Positions 1 to 7,900 of a stretch of DNA of 11,516 nucleotides are shown here, in pieces. The notes under the pieces were generated by a model. It did no database searches and was not told the DNA's origin. It saw only the letters and a program-made list of their open reading frames with translations. The stretch spans positions 1-11,516 of the forward strand of contig WAKY01000123.1 in NCBI GenBank assembly GCA_015523135.1. The letters run 5' to 3'. Made by a program: the position numbers and the translations under genes. Position 1 is the stretch's first letter. Each line of letters starts with the position of its first letter. The stretch comes from Candidatus Aciduliprofundum sp. GTDB taxonomy: Archaea; Thermoplasmatota; Thermoplasmata; Thermoplasmatales; Aciduliprofundaceae.

Positions 1-1211
1 CTCAGGGCAATTTACTATGGAGCAAATATTATTCTATGGGTGGGAGTACATCCTTCAAAAGCGCCTTGCCTATTCAAAATGGTATCATTGTGGCAGGAGG
101 GGTAAGGAATGGATATGGAACTTCATTATTCCTCGCTAGGCTAAATTTTTCAGGAGATGTAATATGGTGCAGAAAATATGTGGATATAGTTAGCGATACA
201 AAAATCATCCTTAAATCTATGCAGGATCAAATCTGGGTATTTGCAACAATTCCAGAAAATAAGGGTGATATCCTTTTTTTGAAATTAAATGGGGATGGAA
301 GGGTTGTAGAATCCAGAAGATATGGGACATCTGAAGAGGAACAAATAGGTAATGTGGCTGTGATAAATGATGCTGCGGTTATTCTTGGCTCTTCTGTGCG
401 CGAAGAGAGAGTGCCTTTTACAGGCAATGTCACATATGTGCACAATATTTCTTGTCTTCTTTTATTCAAGATAGAGGGAAAAGGTGAGATACAATGGAAG
501 CGTCTCTATTACATTGGGGAGAGTTTTTATGGGGTAGCAATATCAAAGGCGAATAACGGATATTATTTTGCTGCCAACGGCAAGGATTTCCTTCCTGAGT
601 TTGGTCCTTGGCGCGTACCTGCGATTTTCAATGTGAATAAGTATGGAGGTATAGGATTCCCGAGGAACTCTTCTATGGAGATAAGGGAGATAAATCTTGA
701 AAATTCGGGTATGAGTGTGAGTATGAAGAGAGTTAGTTATTCTTCAGGGTTACAAATGCTTAAAGTTAGGGATATATCTTTGAAAGCAATATCTACGAAT
801 ATCTCCGATGTGCATTTAAGTGATGGATATTCTCCTCCTCTACCACCTAACAATTTATCAGCAAGTATAAAGGAAGGAAAAATTTACCTATCTTGGAAAG
901 GCCCTGTTGATAATGGAGGAGTCAACATAACTTCTTACAGGATCTACAGAAGCGAAGATGGAAAAGATTTTGTGAAGATTGCAGAGATAAAGAATACTAC
1001 CTATGTGGATACGGTTGAAAAAGGCGGAAAATACGAGTATTATGTAACGGCTGTGAATGATATTGGTAAAAGTGAAAAGAGCGATATTGTGGAAGTTTGT
1101 ATCCCCGAGGAAGAAATTATGCCTTGGGGTTATATTGCTATAGCCGTCGGAATTGTAGGAAGTGTAGCAATCTTTTTACTGCTTAAAAAGATGAAAAATA
1201 ACAGAAGATAA
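1..1211 (+). CDS. Partial cell-surface protein: propeller-like repeats, FN3 domain, C-terminal membrane anchor
   Basis: The reading frame is open from base 3, so the gene starts left of the window; the ATG at 36 is only an internal methionine. The N-terminal part carries spaced 'GxxxW-K-Y' units (GNLLWSKYY at about 6, GDVIWCRKY at about 153, a weaker GRVVESRRY at about 300, GEIQWKRLYY at about 485), 48-62 residues apart, as in blades of a secreted beta-propeller. From about 834 to 1105 there is a fibronectin type III domain, with PPLPPNNLSA, then LSWKGP, then NGGVNITSYRIYRS, and finally YEYYVTAVNDIGKSE. A hydrophobic helix follows at about 1122-1187, ending in KKMKNNRR, so the protein is probably held in the membrane with its bulk outside. 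This looks like an adhesion or surface-layer type protein; ligand and partner are unknown. The tail is not an obvious sortase-type signal. No enzyme motif was seen. Confidence 0.8.
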   Translation, partial: QGNLLWSKYYSMGGSTSFKSALPIQNGIIVAGGVRNGYGTSLFLARLNFSGDVIWCRKYVDIVSDTKIILKSMQDQIWVFATIPENKGDILFLKLNGDGRVVESRRYGTSEEEQIGNVAVINDAAVILGSSVREERVPFTGNVTYVHNISCLLLFKIEGKGEIQWKRLYYIGESFYGVAISKANNGYYFAANGKDFLPEFGPWRVPAIFNVNKYGGIGFPRNSSMEIREINLENSGMSVSMKRVSYSSGLQMLKVRDISLKAISTNISDVHLSDGYSPPLPPNNLSASIKEGKIYLSWKGPVDNGGVNITSYRIYRSEDGKDFVKIAEIKNTTYVDTVEKGGKYEYYVTAVNDIGKSEKSDIVEVCIPEEEIMPWGYIAIAVGIVGSVAIFLLLKKMKNNRR

Positions 1212-1255
1212 TCATAGAGGTACTACAATTCTGATGAATCTTTGCTAAATGAGAG

Positions 1256-1262
1256 TATAAAA
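1256..1262 (+). promoter_or_regulatory. Archaeal TATA box for gcvH-ftsJ
   Basis: TATAAAA lies about 50 bases before the gcvH ATG. With the usual archaeal spacing, transcription would start near 1285, giving a short leader of about 25 bases that contains the GGTGA ribosome site at 1299-1303. The box is seen directly; the start point is inferred. Confidence 0.5.
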
Positions 1263-1308
1263 CGCAAGATTTTTTATCCTTCATGCATTTAGGCAATTGG
1301 TGAGCAAT

Positions 1309-1689
1309 ATGATACCTGAAGATTTGAAATACACAAAAACCCATGAGTGGGTAAAGGTCGAAGGTAATAAAGCAAAAGTTGGAATAACATATCATGCGCA
1401 AGAGCAACTCCACGACATAGTTTATGTAGAACTCCCCAATGTGGGTGAGGAAATATCCAAGGGAGACACTCTTGGAGTTGTAGAATCTGTGAAGGCTGCA
1501 AGCGATGTATACGCTCCCATATCTGGTAAGGTTGTAGCAGTGAATGATGAAGTTGTCAATTCTCCAGAGCTTCTCAATCAAGATCCTTACAAGAATTGGC
1601 TAGTAGAGATAGAAATTACATATCCAAGTGAGCTGGATGATTTGCTAACCGCTGAAGAATACAAGAAGGTTATAGAGGAAGAAAGTTGA
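1309..1689 (+). CDS. gcvH: Glycine cleavage system H protein (lipoyl carrier)
   Basis: GcvH carries the aminomethyl group on a lipoyl-lysine between the P, T and L proteins of the glycine cleavage system; in some archaea it may serve other lipoate-dependent roles. The 126-residue product has the family's typical length and shows the N-terminal signature LKYTKTHEWV, the GITYHAQEQLHDIVYVELP strand region and the lipoylation motif VVESVKAASDVYAP, with Lys62 as the lipoyl site. I chose ATG 1309 over in-frame TTG 1297 and GTG 1300. MIPEDLKYT is the normal start of the family, and GGTGA at 1299-1303 sits five bases upstream, overlapping the GTG. The stop overlaps the start of the methyltransferase gene. 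No P, T or L gene is in the window, so its partners must be encoded elsewhere. Confidence 0.95.
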   Translation: MIPEDLKYTKTHEWVKVEGNKAKVGITYHAQEQLHDIVYVELPNVGEEISKGDTLGVVESVKAASDVYAPISGKVVAVNDEVVNSPELLNQDPYKNWLVEIEITYPSELDDLLTAEEYKKVIEEES

Positions 1690-2273
1690 AAAATCGTGAC
1701 TATTACTACTGGGAGGCGAAAAAACGCGGCTATAAGAGCCGTGCCTCCTTCAAATTATTGCAGATAAACGATAGATTTTATATTATTCGCAGAGGTTATA
1801 CTGTTTTGGATTTGGGAGCAGCTCCGGGTGGCTGGAGTCAGGTTGCTTTAAAAATTGTAGGCGAAGAAGGTAGAGTAATTGCTGTGGATATAAAGCCAGT
1901 CAAGTTGAGAGGTGTAGAGTACATAAGAGGAGATGTTTACAGCGATGAGACACTGAAAAAAATAAAAGAAAAGGCAGAAAATGTGGATGTTGTACTCTCT
2001 GACATGTCACCTAAAATTTCGGGCATAAGCTCTTGGGACCATGCACGCTCCATAGACCTTGCAGAGAGAGCCTTATTCGTAGCGGAAAATGTTTTAAGAG
2101 AGAGAGGAAATTTTGTGGTTAAGGTGTTTCAAGGAGATATGCTCAATTTATATCTTAAAAAATGCAGAGAGAGATTTGAGATGGTAAAGGTGCATAAACC
2201 AAAGGCATCAAATAGAGAAAGCGCAGAAATCTATGTAGTTTGTAAAAGATTTAAAGTATCTAACACTCCGTAG
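1686..2273 (+). CDS. rlmE: FtsJ/RlmE-family rRNA 2'-O-methyltransferase
   Basis: This SAM-dependent enzyme methylates a ribose 2'-hydroxyl; RlmE (FtsJ/RrmJ) acts on U2552 in the A loop of 23S rRNA. The 195-residue protein has the SAM-binding motif VLDLGAAPGGWSQ at 40-52, VDIKP near 68-71 and the full K-D-K-E catalytic tetrad: Lys23 (RASFKL), Asp106 (LSDMSP), Lys146 (VKVFQGD) and Glu181 (SAEIYVV). There is no C-terminal TRAM domain, which some archaeal homologues carry. The start is a TTG whose last two bases open the gcvH stop codon (TTGA), with GAGG at 1675-1678 as the ribosome site, so translation is probably coupled to gcvH. The 3' end overlaps the convergent gene by 43 bases. Family assignment is firm; the exact RNA target is inferred. 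Confidence 0.93.
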   Translation: MKNRDYYYWEAKKRGYKSRASFKLLQINDRFYIIRRGYTVLDLGAAPGGWSQVALKIVGEEGRVIAVDIKPVKLRGVEYIRGDVYSDETLKKIKEKAENVDVVLSDMSPKISGISSWDHARSIDLAERALFVAENVLRERGNFVVKVFQGDMLNLYLKKCRERFEMVKVHKPKASNRESAEIYVVCKRFKVSNTP

Positions 2274-2872
2274 AGACGTTCTAATTCAATAATCACCATT
2301 ACTCTTTCTTCGGTTCTCTCCTCAAGCAATTCTTTTATTTTTCTACCCATGTATTTTTCTCTTTCATTTTCAATTTTCCTATACTGCGGGATTTTATTTA
2401 CCTCCTTATCCCAGAGCATTACGAATTCTTCTGGAGTATTCGCCTCAAATTTTTTCCTCCATACCTTTCTCTTGCGAAAATTAAAGCGCATTATGTGGAA
2501 GAAATCAATGGTATTTACAAACAAGTCTGAATATTCATTATCGGGCATATCGATGGGTATTAGTTCAATTCCATCATTTTTAGATATTGCAAATGCTTCA
2601 AGGTATGTGGGTACAGGCAAGCCAACTTCTCCATACTTTTCAAGCTTTAAAGCGTAAATAACTTCATAATCTTCAGGATCAATTTCAAAGGGCTCTTTAA
2701 GATATTTTTTCAATCCAGAAAATTCTTCGGGAGAGATACCTAGAAACATAACCTGTGCTTTGAAATCCTTAAAAAGTTCCTTAAGCTTCTCCCTTTCACT
2801 AACAAGTCCTTTAATTGTGCCAAAAAATAGAACTTCTTTTTCTCCGATGTTAAATTTAAAAATTCTCTTCAT
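2231..2872 (-). CDS. Divergent TraB/PrgY-like protein, motif histidines missing
   Basis: A 213-residue soluble protein. It follows the TraB/PrgY layout: a strand ending in FFGTIKG at 16-22 where the family has GTxH; helices; VMFLGISPEEFSGL at 41-54 where the family has VAVEL...; YLEAFAISKNDGIELIPIDMP at 90-110 matching the 'second strand plus LIDRP' region; and EREKYMGRKIKELL at 170-183 matching the family's ER-x-YM-x-x-I helix, then VMVIIELERLYGVL where the family has VVGAGHxxGI. Both motif histidines are gone, so any metal-dependent activity proposed for the family is doubtful here. Its start codon overlaps the stop of the upstream HTH regulator (ATGA at 2869-2872), so the two are probably made together. 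The assignment rests on motif order alone; an unrelated alpha/beta fold remains possible. Confidence 0.5.
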   Translation of the reverse strand: MKRIFKFNIGEKEVLFFGTIKGLVSEREKLKELFKDFKAQVMFLGISPEEFSGLKKYLKEPFEIDPEDYEVIYALKLEKYGEVGLPVPTYLEAFAISKNDGIELIPIDMPDNEYSDLFVNTIDFFHIMRFNFRKRKVWRKKFEANTPEEFVMLWDKEVNKIPQYRKIENEREKYMGRKIKELLEERTEERVMVIIELERLYGVLDTLNLLQTT

Positions 2873-3795
2873 ATGGCACTCCTTTCCCTGACTATCTTAC
2901 GAACCTCCTCCTTGCTCTCAATCTCCATAAGCTCGCTTCTTTCAATTAAAGGTATTCCGTCAATCTCCTCATACTTTGCTTTGTTCACCACTATGAAAGC
3001 ATTTTTCTCCAAGAGCTCTGTGAATATGCGGAGATTCATTGCCTTTGCTTTTAACTTTTTCTCATTGTTGCCTATTCCCGTTAGAAACACATCCCTCTCA
3101 TCTTTGCTCAAAGCTTCAAAGGGGCATTTTATGGTGAGAAATACATCGTAGCCGATTTTCATCAATTTCTGGTATATATCATCCACATTCTCAATATTTT
3201 CATACCTTTCCTCTTTCAATTTCCTTAAATCTAATATGTCTATTGGTTCAATTAAGGGTATACCCAAATATTCTTCTAGACGGAGAGCGCTATCTATGGT
3301 TGCATTCATTCCTTCCTCATATAATTGAATTGATTTTCTTGACACTCCTGCTATCTTTGCCAATTCTCCTAAAGATATGCCCCTTGCCTCTCTAATTCTC
3401 TTTAGAAGCCATCCGTTTATATTTACATACAATCCTCCAGGAGAGGCATAAACCATGGGGTATTCTCCATTGACTACGAAATTCCTGAAAGTTTTAAAAG
3501 ATAGTATGGGCAGGCCATGGCGAGAATATACAACATCATCCATTATCTCGCCCATGGCATTTCTTTTTCCTATTATTATAGGCGCTGCCTTCAATTCTTT
3601 TCCTAATATTTTTAACTCTCTGGCCACTTCAGCTCTTAAAGCATCTATATTAACTAGAGCTTTAAGAATTAGGATTAAATCATCTCTGCGGGCAATCATA
3701 TCAAAGCTTATACTCTTGAGTATGGGCTCTCCTATCTCAAAATTCTCCCTAAATAGTAATTCGCGAATATCCCGCAGTAATTTCTCCTTTTCCAT
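2869..3795 (-). CDS. Archaeal HTH-type transcriptional regulator (COG1395-like)
   Basis: A 308-residue protein of the archaeal 'putative HTH-type transcriptional regulatory protein' family. Residues about 129-182 form a Cro/C1-type helix-turn-helix: LKRIREARGISLGELAKIAG, then VSRKSIQLYEEGMNATIDSA, with the SRKSIQLYE recognition-helix signature. The N-terminal part (SFDMIARRDDLILILKAL, later APIIIGKR and DDVVYSRHGLPILS) is the conserved family domain; its FD-x-AR plus K pattern recalls a degenerate restriction-endonuclease-like fold, which is my inference. The C-terminal part (about 205-275) reads as another alpha/beta domain. ATG 3795 is chosen because a TATA box lies 26 bases before it, fitting a leaderless transcript. 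It lies between the kinase gene (20-base gap) and the TraB-like gene (ATGA overlap). Target operator unknown. Confidence 0.82.
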   Translation of the reverse strand: MEKEKLLRDIRELLFRENFEIGEPILKSISFDMIARRDDLILILKALVNIDALRAEVARELKILGKELKAAPIIIGKRNAMGEIMDDVVYSRHGLPILSFKTFRNFVVNGEYPMVYASPGGLYVNINGWLLKRIREARGISLGELAKIAGVSRKSIQLYEEGMNATIDSALRLEEYLGIPLIEPIDILDLRKLKEERYENIENVDDIYQKLMKIGYDVFLTIKCPFEALSKDERDVFLTGIGNNEKKLKAKAMNLRIFTELLEKNAFIVVNKAKYEEIDGIPLIERSELMEIESKEEVRKIVRERSAI

Positions 3796-3815
3796 ATCGG
3801 CTTACGATTACACTT

Positions 3816-4781
3816 TTAATATATATTTTTTTCTCTTGCATTTTCTATCTCACGAAATATGTTGTTCATCATCTCAACAAAGTACCAAGCTACTAGAAGC
3901 TGGGCAATTTGCGTGCCGTTAACATACTGGCTCCTATCAAGTATGTAATTTTCAAATCCAGTGTATTCCATTATTTTTCTCTCTAAAGAATCTATGGCTT
4001 CGTGTGGGATTAAGCCGTCAAATGCTATACGAGAGACCCTCTTCATATAGTAAAAATCACCTTTGTATGAGATCATCATCGGTTTTTGTGAAGTATTAAT
4101 TAATGAGGATAAGCTTAGGGGCATCTCAATACCACTCAATGGGAAATCAAGGGATTTGAGAATAGTTTCCACAAAATATGAATTTTTCTCGGAGAATTTT
4201 GAAACGTCAATTTTTATTACAATGTCCGCGTAAATCTTTTGAAAATCGATATATCTCTTGTAGAATGGTTCTCTTTCTCTTATCTCCTTTATCACATCAT
4301 CCTTTTTGTAGCCCCTTTCTTCAACATCTCTCTTTATTTTCCATAGCCATTTTATGTCTTTAGAAGGGTCAACATAAATTTTCAAATCTAGATAATTGCG
4401 GAGCTCATCGTATAAGGTATGCAAACCTTCCACAATGACAATCTTCTTTGGCTCAAAAACTTCTGGAGGGTCAAATTTTCCAGTTTTGTGATTATAAACG
4501 GGCTTAATTATGGCCTTACCCTTTTGCAATGCACAAAGATGTTCTGCAGCTAATTTTAAATTGTTTATCTTTGGATCCAAGGGCACATGCCCAGTTTTCT
4601 TCCTTGTCTCTCTATCCTCTGTGTGATAGTCATCTAGGGAGAAAGATGAAACTAAATCCTCGCCTAATAAATTTATAATACTCTTTGTAAATGTGCTCTT
4701 ACCACTTCCAGAATCACCAGCCACACCTATAATAAGAGAGCCTTCATACTCTTCTAACCTTCTGCGAAATTCTCCAAGCAT
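3816..4781 (-). CDS. prk: Phosphoribulokinase-like P-loop kinase (class II PRK pattern)
   Basis: PRK phosphorylates ribulose 5-phosphate to ribulose 1,5-bisphosphate, the RuBisCO substrate. The 321-residue product shows the P-loop GVAGDSGSGKSTF (Lys28), SLDDYHTEDRETRKKTG (Asp50 and Arg57, matching spinach Asp57 and Arg64), LDPKINN, KPVYNHKTGKFDPPE, the Walker B-side IVEGLHTLYDE, IYVDPSKDIKWLWKIKRD and ERGY. The C-terminal part includes FDGLIPHEAIDSLE and YVNGTQIAQLL, as in cyanobacterial/plant-type PRK; ordinary uridine kinases are shorter and lack it. Ser26 and Ser48 replace the two N-terminal redox-switch cysteines of plant PRK, so thioredoxin control is unlikely. ATG 4781 is preferred over ATG 4838: the N-terminal extension looks non-native, the strong TATA near 4851 would start RNA after 4838, and a second TATA lies 26 bases before 4781. 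A related sugar or nucleoside kinase activity remains possible. Confidence 0.85.
   Translation of the reverse strand: MLGEFRRRLEEYEGSLIIGVAGDSGSGKSTFTKSIINLLGEDLVSSFSLDDYHTEDRETRKKTGHVPLDPKINNLKLAAEHLCALQKGKAIIKPVYNHKTGKFDPPEVFEPKKIVIVEGLHTLYDELRNYLDLKIYVDPSKDIKWLWKIKRDVEERGYKKDDVIKEIREREPFYKRYIDFQKIYADIVIKIDVSKFSEKNSYFVETILKSLDFPLSGIEMPLSLSSLINTSQKPMMISYKGDFYYMKRVSRIAFDGLIPHEAIDSLERKIMEYTGFENYILDRSQYVNGTQIAQLLVAWYFVEMMNNIFREIENAREKNIY
3818..3825 (-). promoter_or_regulatory. TATA box for the HTH regulator, overlapping the kinase stop codon
   Basis: On the minus strand TATATATT lies across the last codons and stop of the kinase gene and is centred about 26 bases before ATG 3795. This is the spacing expected for a leaderless archaeal transcript, so the regulator and TraB-like gene can probably be transcribed independently of the kinase. 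Confidence 0.5.
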
Positions 4782-4803
4782 AAGAGTAATAAAGAAAATT
4801 AGG

Positions 4804-4812
4804 ATAAAAAAC
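4804..4812 (-). promoter_or_regulatory. Candidate proximal TATA box for the kinase gene
   Basis: The minus-strand T-rich element reads TTTTTTATC and is centred about 26 bases before ATG 4781, the distance expected for a leaderless transcript. There is no ribosome-binding sequence before this ATG, which agrees. The element is AT-rich and could be fortuitous. Confidence 0.35.
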
Positions 4813-4845
4813 TTAGGGCACGATGATGTTCTGAGCATTCCATTA

Positions 4846-4856
4846 ATCTATATAAG
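4846..4856 (-). promoter_or_regulatory. Candidate distal TATA box for the kinase gene
   Basis: The minus strand reads ACTTATATAGA here, a better TATA match than the proximal one. Transcription would begin near 4825, downstream of the outermost ATG at 4838, and give a leader of about 44 bases before ATG 4781. It therefore argues for the shorter protein even if it is the main promoter. Confidence 0.4.
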
Positions 4857-4884
4857 TTGTGGGAAAAAATCCAATTATTCCACA

Positions 4885-4901
4885 TAAAAAAGAAATAAAA
4901 A
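4885..4901 (-). terminator. T-rich terminator after the beta-helix gene
   Basis: Directly after the minus-strand TAA the transcript would read TTTTTATTTCTTTTTT, the run of U that archaeal RNA polymerase needs to stop. No stem-loop precedes it. It separates the surface protein from the kinase block. Confidence 0.5.
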
Positions 4902-7900
4902 TTAAGATTTTTTGCGAATCAAAATTGCTGCAATCACTATCAACACTCCAAGCACCATAGGTGAGAATTCAGGAATGGGTATATCAGATTCTGCGAGAGG
5001 GAAGCTATCACTATGTCCGCTGCTCCCATCTAGCTGGTAGGGGTCGTCTACGATTCCATCCCCGTCCCTATCCGGCTCCGTCCACTCCACCCAGTAGTTT
5101 CCACGACCATCCTTGTACCACGCTATATAATAATCCCCAAAGTATTCAGTGTCATCTCTAGCCTGAATATGCTCAGGGTCATATGTTCCATTGTTTCCAT
5201 TGTTGAAGTAGAAAGAATTTTCCCAGATAAATACGTAGTAATCTGCACTAGTGTTGATTCCGTAGCCTGTGTTATTCAGGAAGAGATTCTGGGTAATATT
5301 TAAATAAAAAACATCGTCTGTAACAGGAAGAATCTTTATCCCATCTCCTCTGTTGTAGGTTATGTTGTTGTTGGTTATATTTAATCTCATCTCATATGAG
5401 GTCATGAGTTTTATTCCATCACCTGCATTATACAATATGTCATTGTGGGAAATGTAGTATGTTGGACCACTAATGTAGGAGTATGCAAGAGATATACCAT
5501 CTCCATTATTATGGGATATTTTGTTGTAAACTATATTCGCATTAATATTATGAGGTATGTAGATTCCCTCTCCCGAGTTGTTTATGATTATGTTGTGAGA
5601 GAGCTCTCCCAATACATAGCTCCCATATATGCCTCTCGCTCCATTATCGTGTATTTCATTGTTTAATAGATATACGTTGATATAATAAAGGCAAATCCCC
5701 GTTTCATCATTTTTATAAACTTTGTTTTCTATGACATATATTTTATCATCCCAGTAATCACCATAGTTTAATGCTATTCCACACTTGTGGTTATGGGCAA
5801 CAGTGTTTCCCTTTATGGTATTCTTTTCTCTGATATAATTCATATAAATGCCTTCATAATTGTTTTCCATAATAGTATTGTTCAATATCTTAAAATAATC
5901 AATACTACCATCCCCATATATACCTGCATAGTGATTGCTCGAAATGTTGTTAAAACTGATATTTAGATAAGATGATGAACTTACATACAGGCCATCCTTC
6001 CCATTATACAATAAGGTGGAATTCGTTAGAGAGACAGAGGAACTATGGTCCATATGCACACCCCATTCACCGTTGTGAGTTGCTAATACTCTCAGAATAT
6101 CCACACGGGTAGAATTCCAAAGGGAAACTCCTCTGTTGCCATTGGAGGAAATATTGGAATCTCTCAATACAATATCGCTGCTCTCTATTATATTGATTCC
6201 GTGACCTGCGTTGTTAGTGATATTGACAGCTTCAACAGTAATATTATTAGAGCCTTCTAAATGTCCACCATCGCCATTGTTCGCCACTGTGATAAAACGC
6301 ACTGTGGATCTGGAGGTATTGAGCATATGGATTCCGAGGTCATTATGGGAATAAAGAGAATCCTTGATATACACAGAGGTGGATCTTTGAATCTTCGTAC
6401 CTATATTGTTGTTGATGAATGTATTGTCATACACAGTTGCTAAATAAATGCTAAATAAGAAAAGTCCATAAGAGGAGCTATTTTCTATTCTATTTCCGTT
6501 GATATGGAGATACTTAGAACTGTTAATCTCAAGATAAGTTCCGTTGATGCGGTTTCCGTAGATATCTAAGGAGGAGTTGTCGATAATACTTCCCGCATCC
6601 ATAATCATATTATCTTCCAGTAGTGAGTTCTTCACATATGCGAAGGTCATAGAGAACTCTTTGCTCTTGGATATCGTGTTCCCAACTACAGATGCGCTGC
6701 TGGAATACTGTACATCTAAAGCAAGACGATTGTATGTGAGTTGATTTTCTTCCATTTTTGTGTAATTTGAAAAATAATTTCCTATGCCTATAGAATTATG
6801 CTCTAGGGTATTTCCATGGACGCTCACATTATCAGAATGAGATAAATCTATTCCGTAGGAGAGCCAGGTGCATATATTGTCACGGATATGAAGATCATCA
6901 GAGTTCTTGGCGTAAATCCCATCCCTGGTGAAAGCAGAACCGTCACCGAGGCATGTATTATTGCTTACAGTATTGCCGTTTGAATTCTCCATGTGAATTG
7001 ATTCATAGGCCTTCTTTATACTATTGCCCGATATTTCGTTTGAGCCTGAGTTATAGAGGTATATTCCGTACATATTTCCCTGTAAGGTATTGTTCTCAAC
7101 GGTATTGGATGATGATGAAGCCAGATAAACCCCTTTATCGCTGTTAGAATTCACATTGTTCTCTTTTATGATTATATTCCTGCTTCTTGAAAGGAATATC
7201 CCCATATCTCCCTCAGATATGTTGTTCTTGTCTATGGTTGATGTGTAAATGGATTGGAATAGATAGATCCCAGTGCTTACGTTGGTGAGTTTATTCTTGT
7301 AAATATGTGAATATTTCGCAGAGTCCAAGTATATTCCCTGATTGTCAAAATTTGTAATGGTGTTATTTGCCACATAGGAATTATCAGCACCTTTAATGTA
7401 AATTCCGGCACCATCTATTGTATTTCCATCCACCTTGACTTCACTTCCACCGGAGATCTCTATTCCCTCACCTGTTAAAGTATTACTTGTGGCGCTAATG
7501 GAAGAATCCTTGGCGTAGATTCCCTCATATCCATTGGACTGCATGGTGCTGCTGACAATCAATATATTGCTGGAATCCTCTATATAAATTCCATACCGAG
7601 TATTATCTGTGGCCTGCACGTTCTCTATCACACCATTTTTTGCATTATAGAGCTTTATACCTGAGCCTATATAGAAAAATCCACTGGAAGCCTTGGCATT
7701 CTTTACCCAGCAATTCTGAATCCTGAAATATTTGGTGGTATTGCCTATATAAATTCCGGCTTTGCGATTTGATGCATCTATTTCCCATCCGGAAATTACA
7801 TATGGATCATCTTCTATTCCACTTCCCCCACTTACACCGTGAGAGGAATCAAAATCATCATCGCTATTTATTATTATTGGACCTCGTACAGCATATTCTA

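Noticed and set aside
1297..1311. TTG 1297 or GTG 1300 as the gcvH start
   Set aside because: They use the GGTGA ribosome site as coding sequence; ATG 1309 has that site at ideal spacing and gives the family's usual N-terminus.
1183..1689. Open frames on the minus strand across gcvH (about 70 and 132 codons)
   Set aside because: They lie antisense to a certain gcvH, show no family motif and look like shadows of its codon pattern.
3455..3922. 155-codon plus-strand frame across the regulator start and kinase end
   Set aside because: It spans two well-supported minus-strand genes and its low-complexity Ser/Ile/Phe content is typical of an antisense shadow.
3816..4781. Calling the kinase a uridine kinase
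   Set aside because: The P-loop is shared, but KPVYNHxTG with FDPPE, the EGLHTLYDE form and the C-terminal YVNGT-QLL domain fit phosphoribulokinase better.
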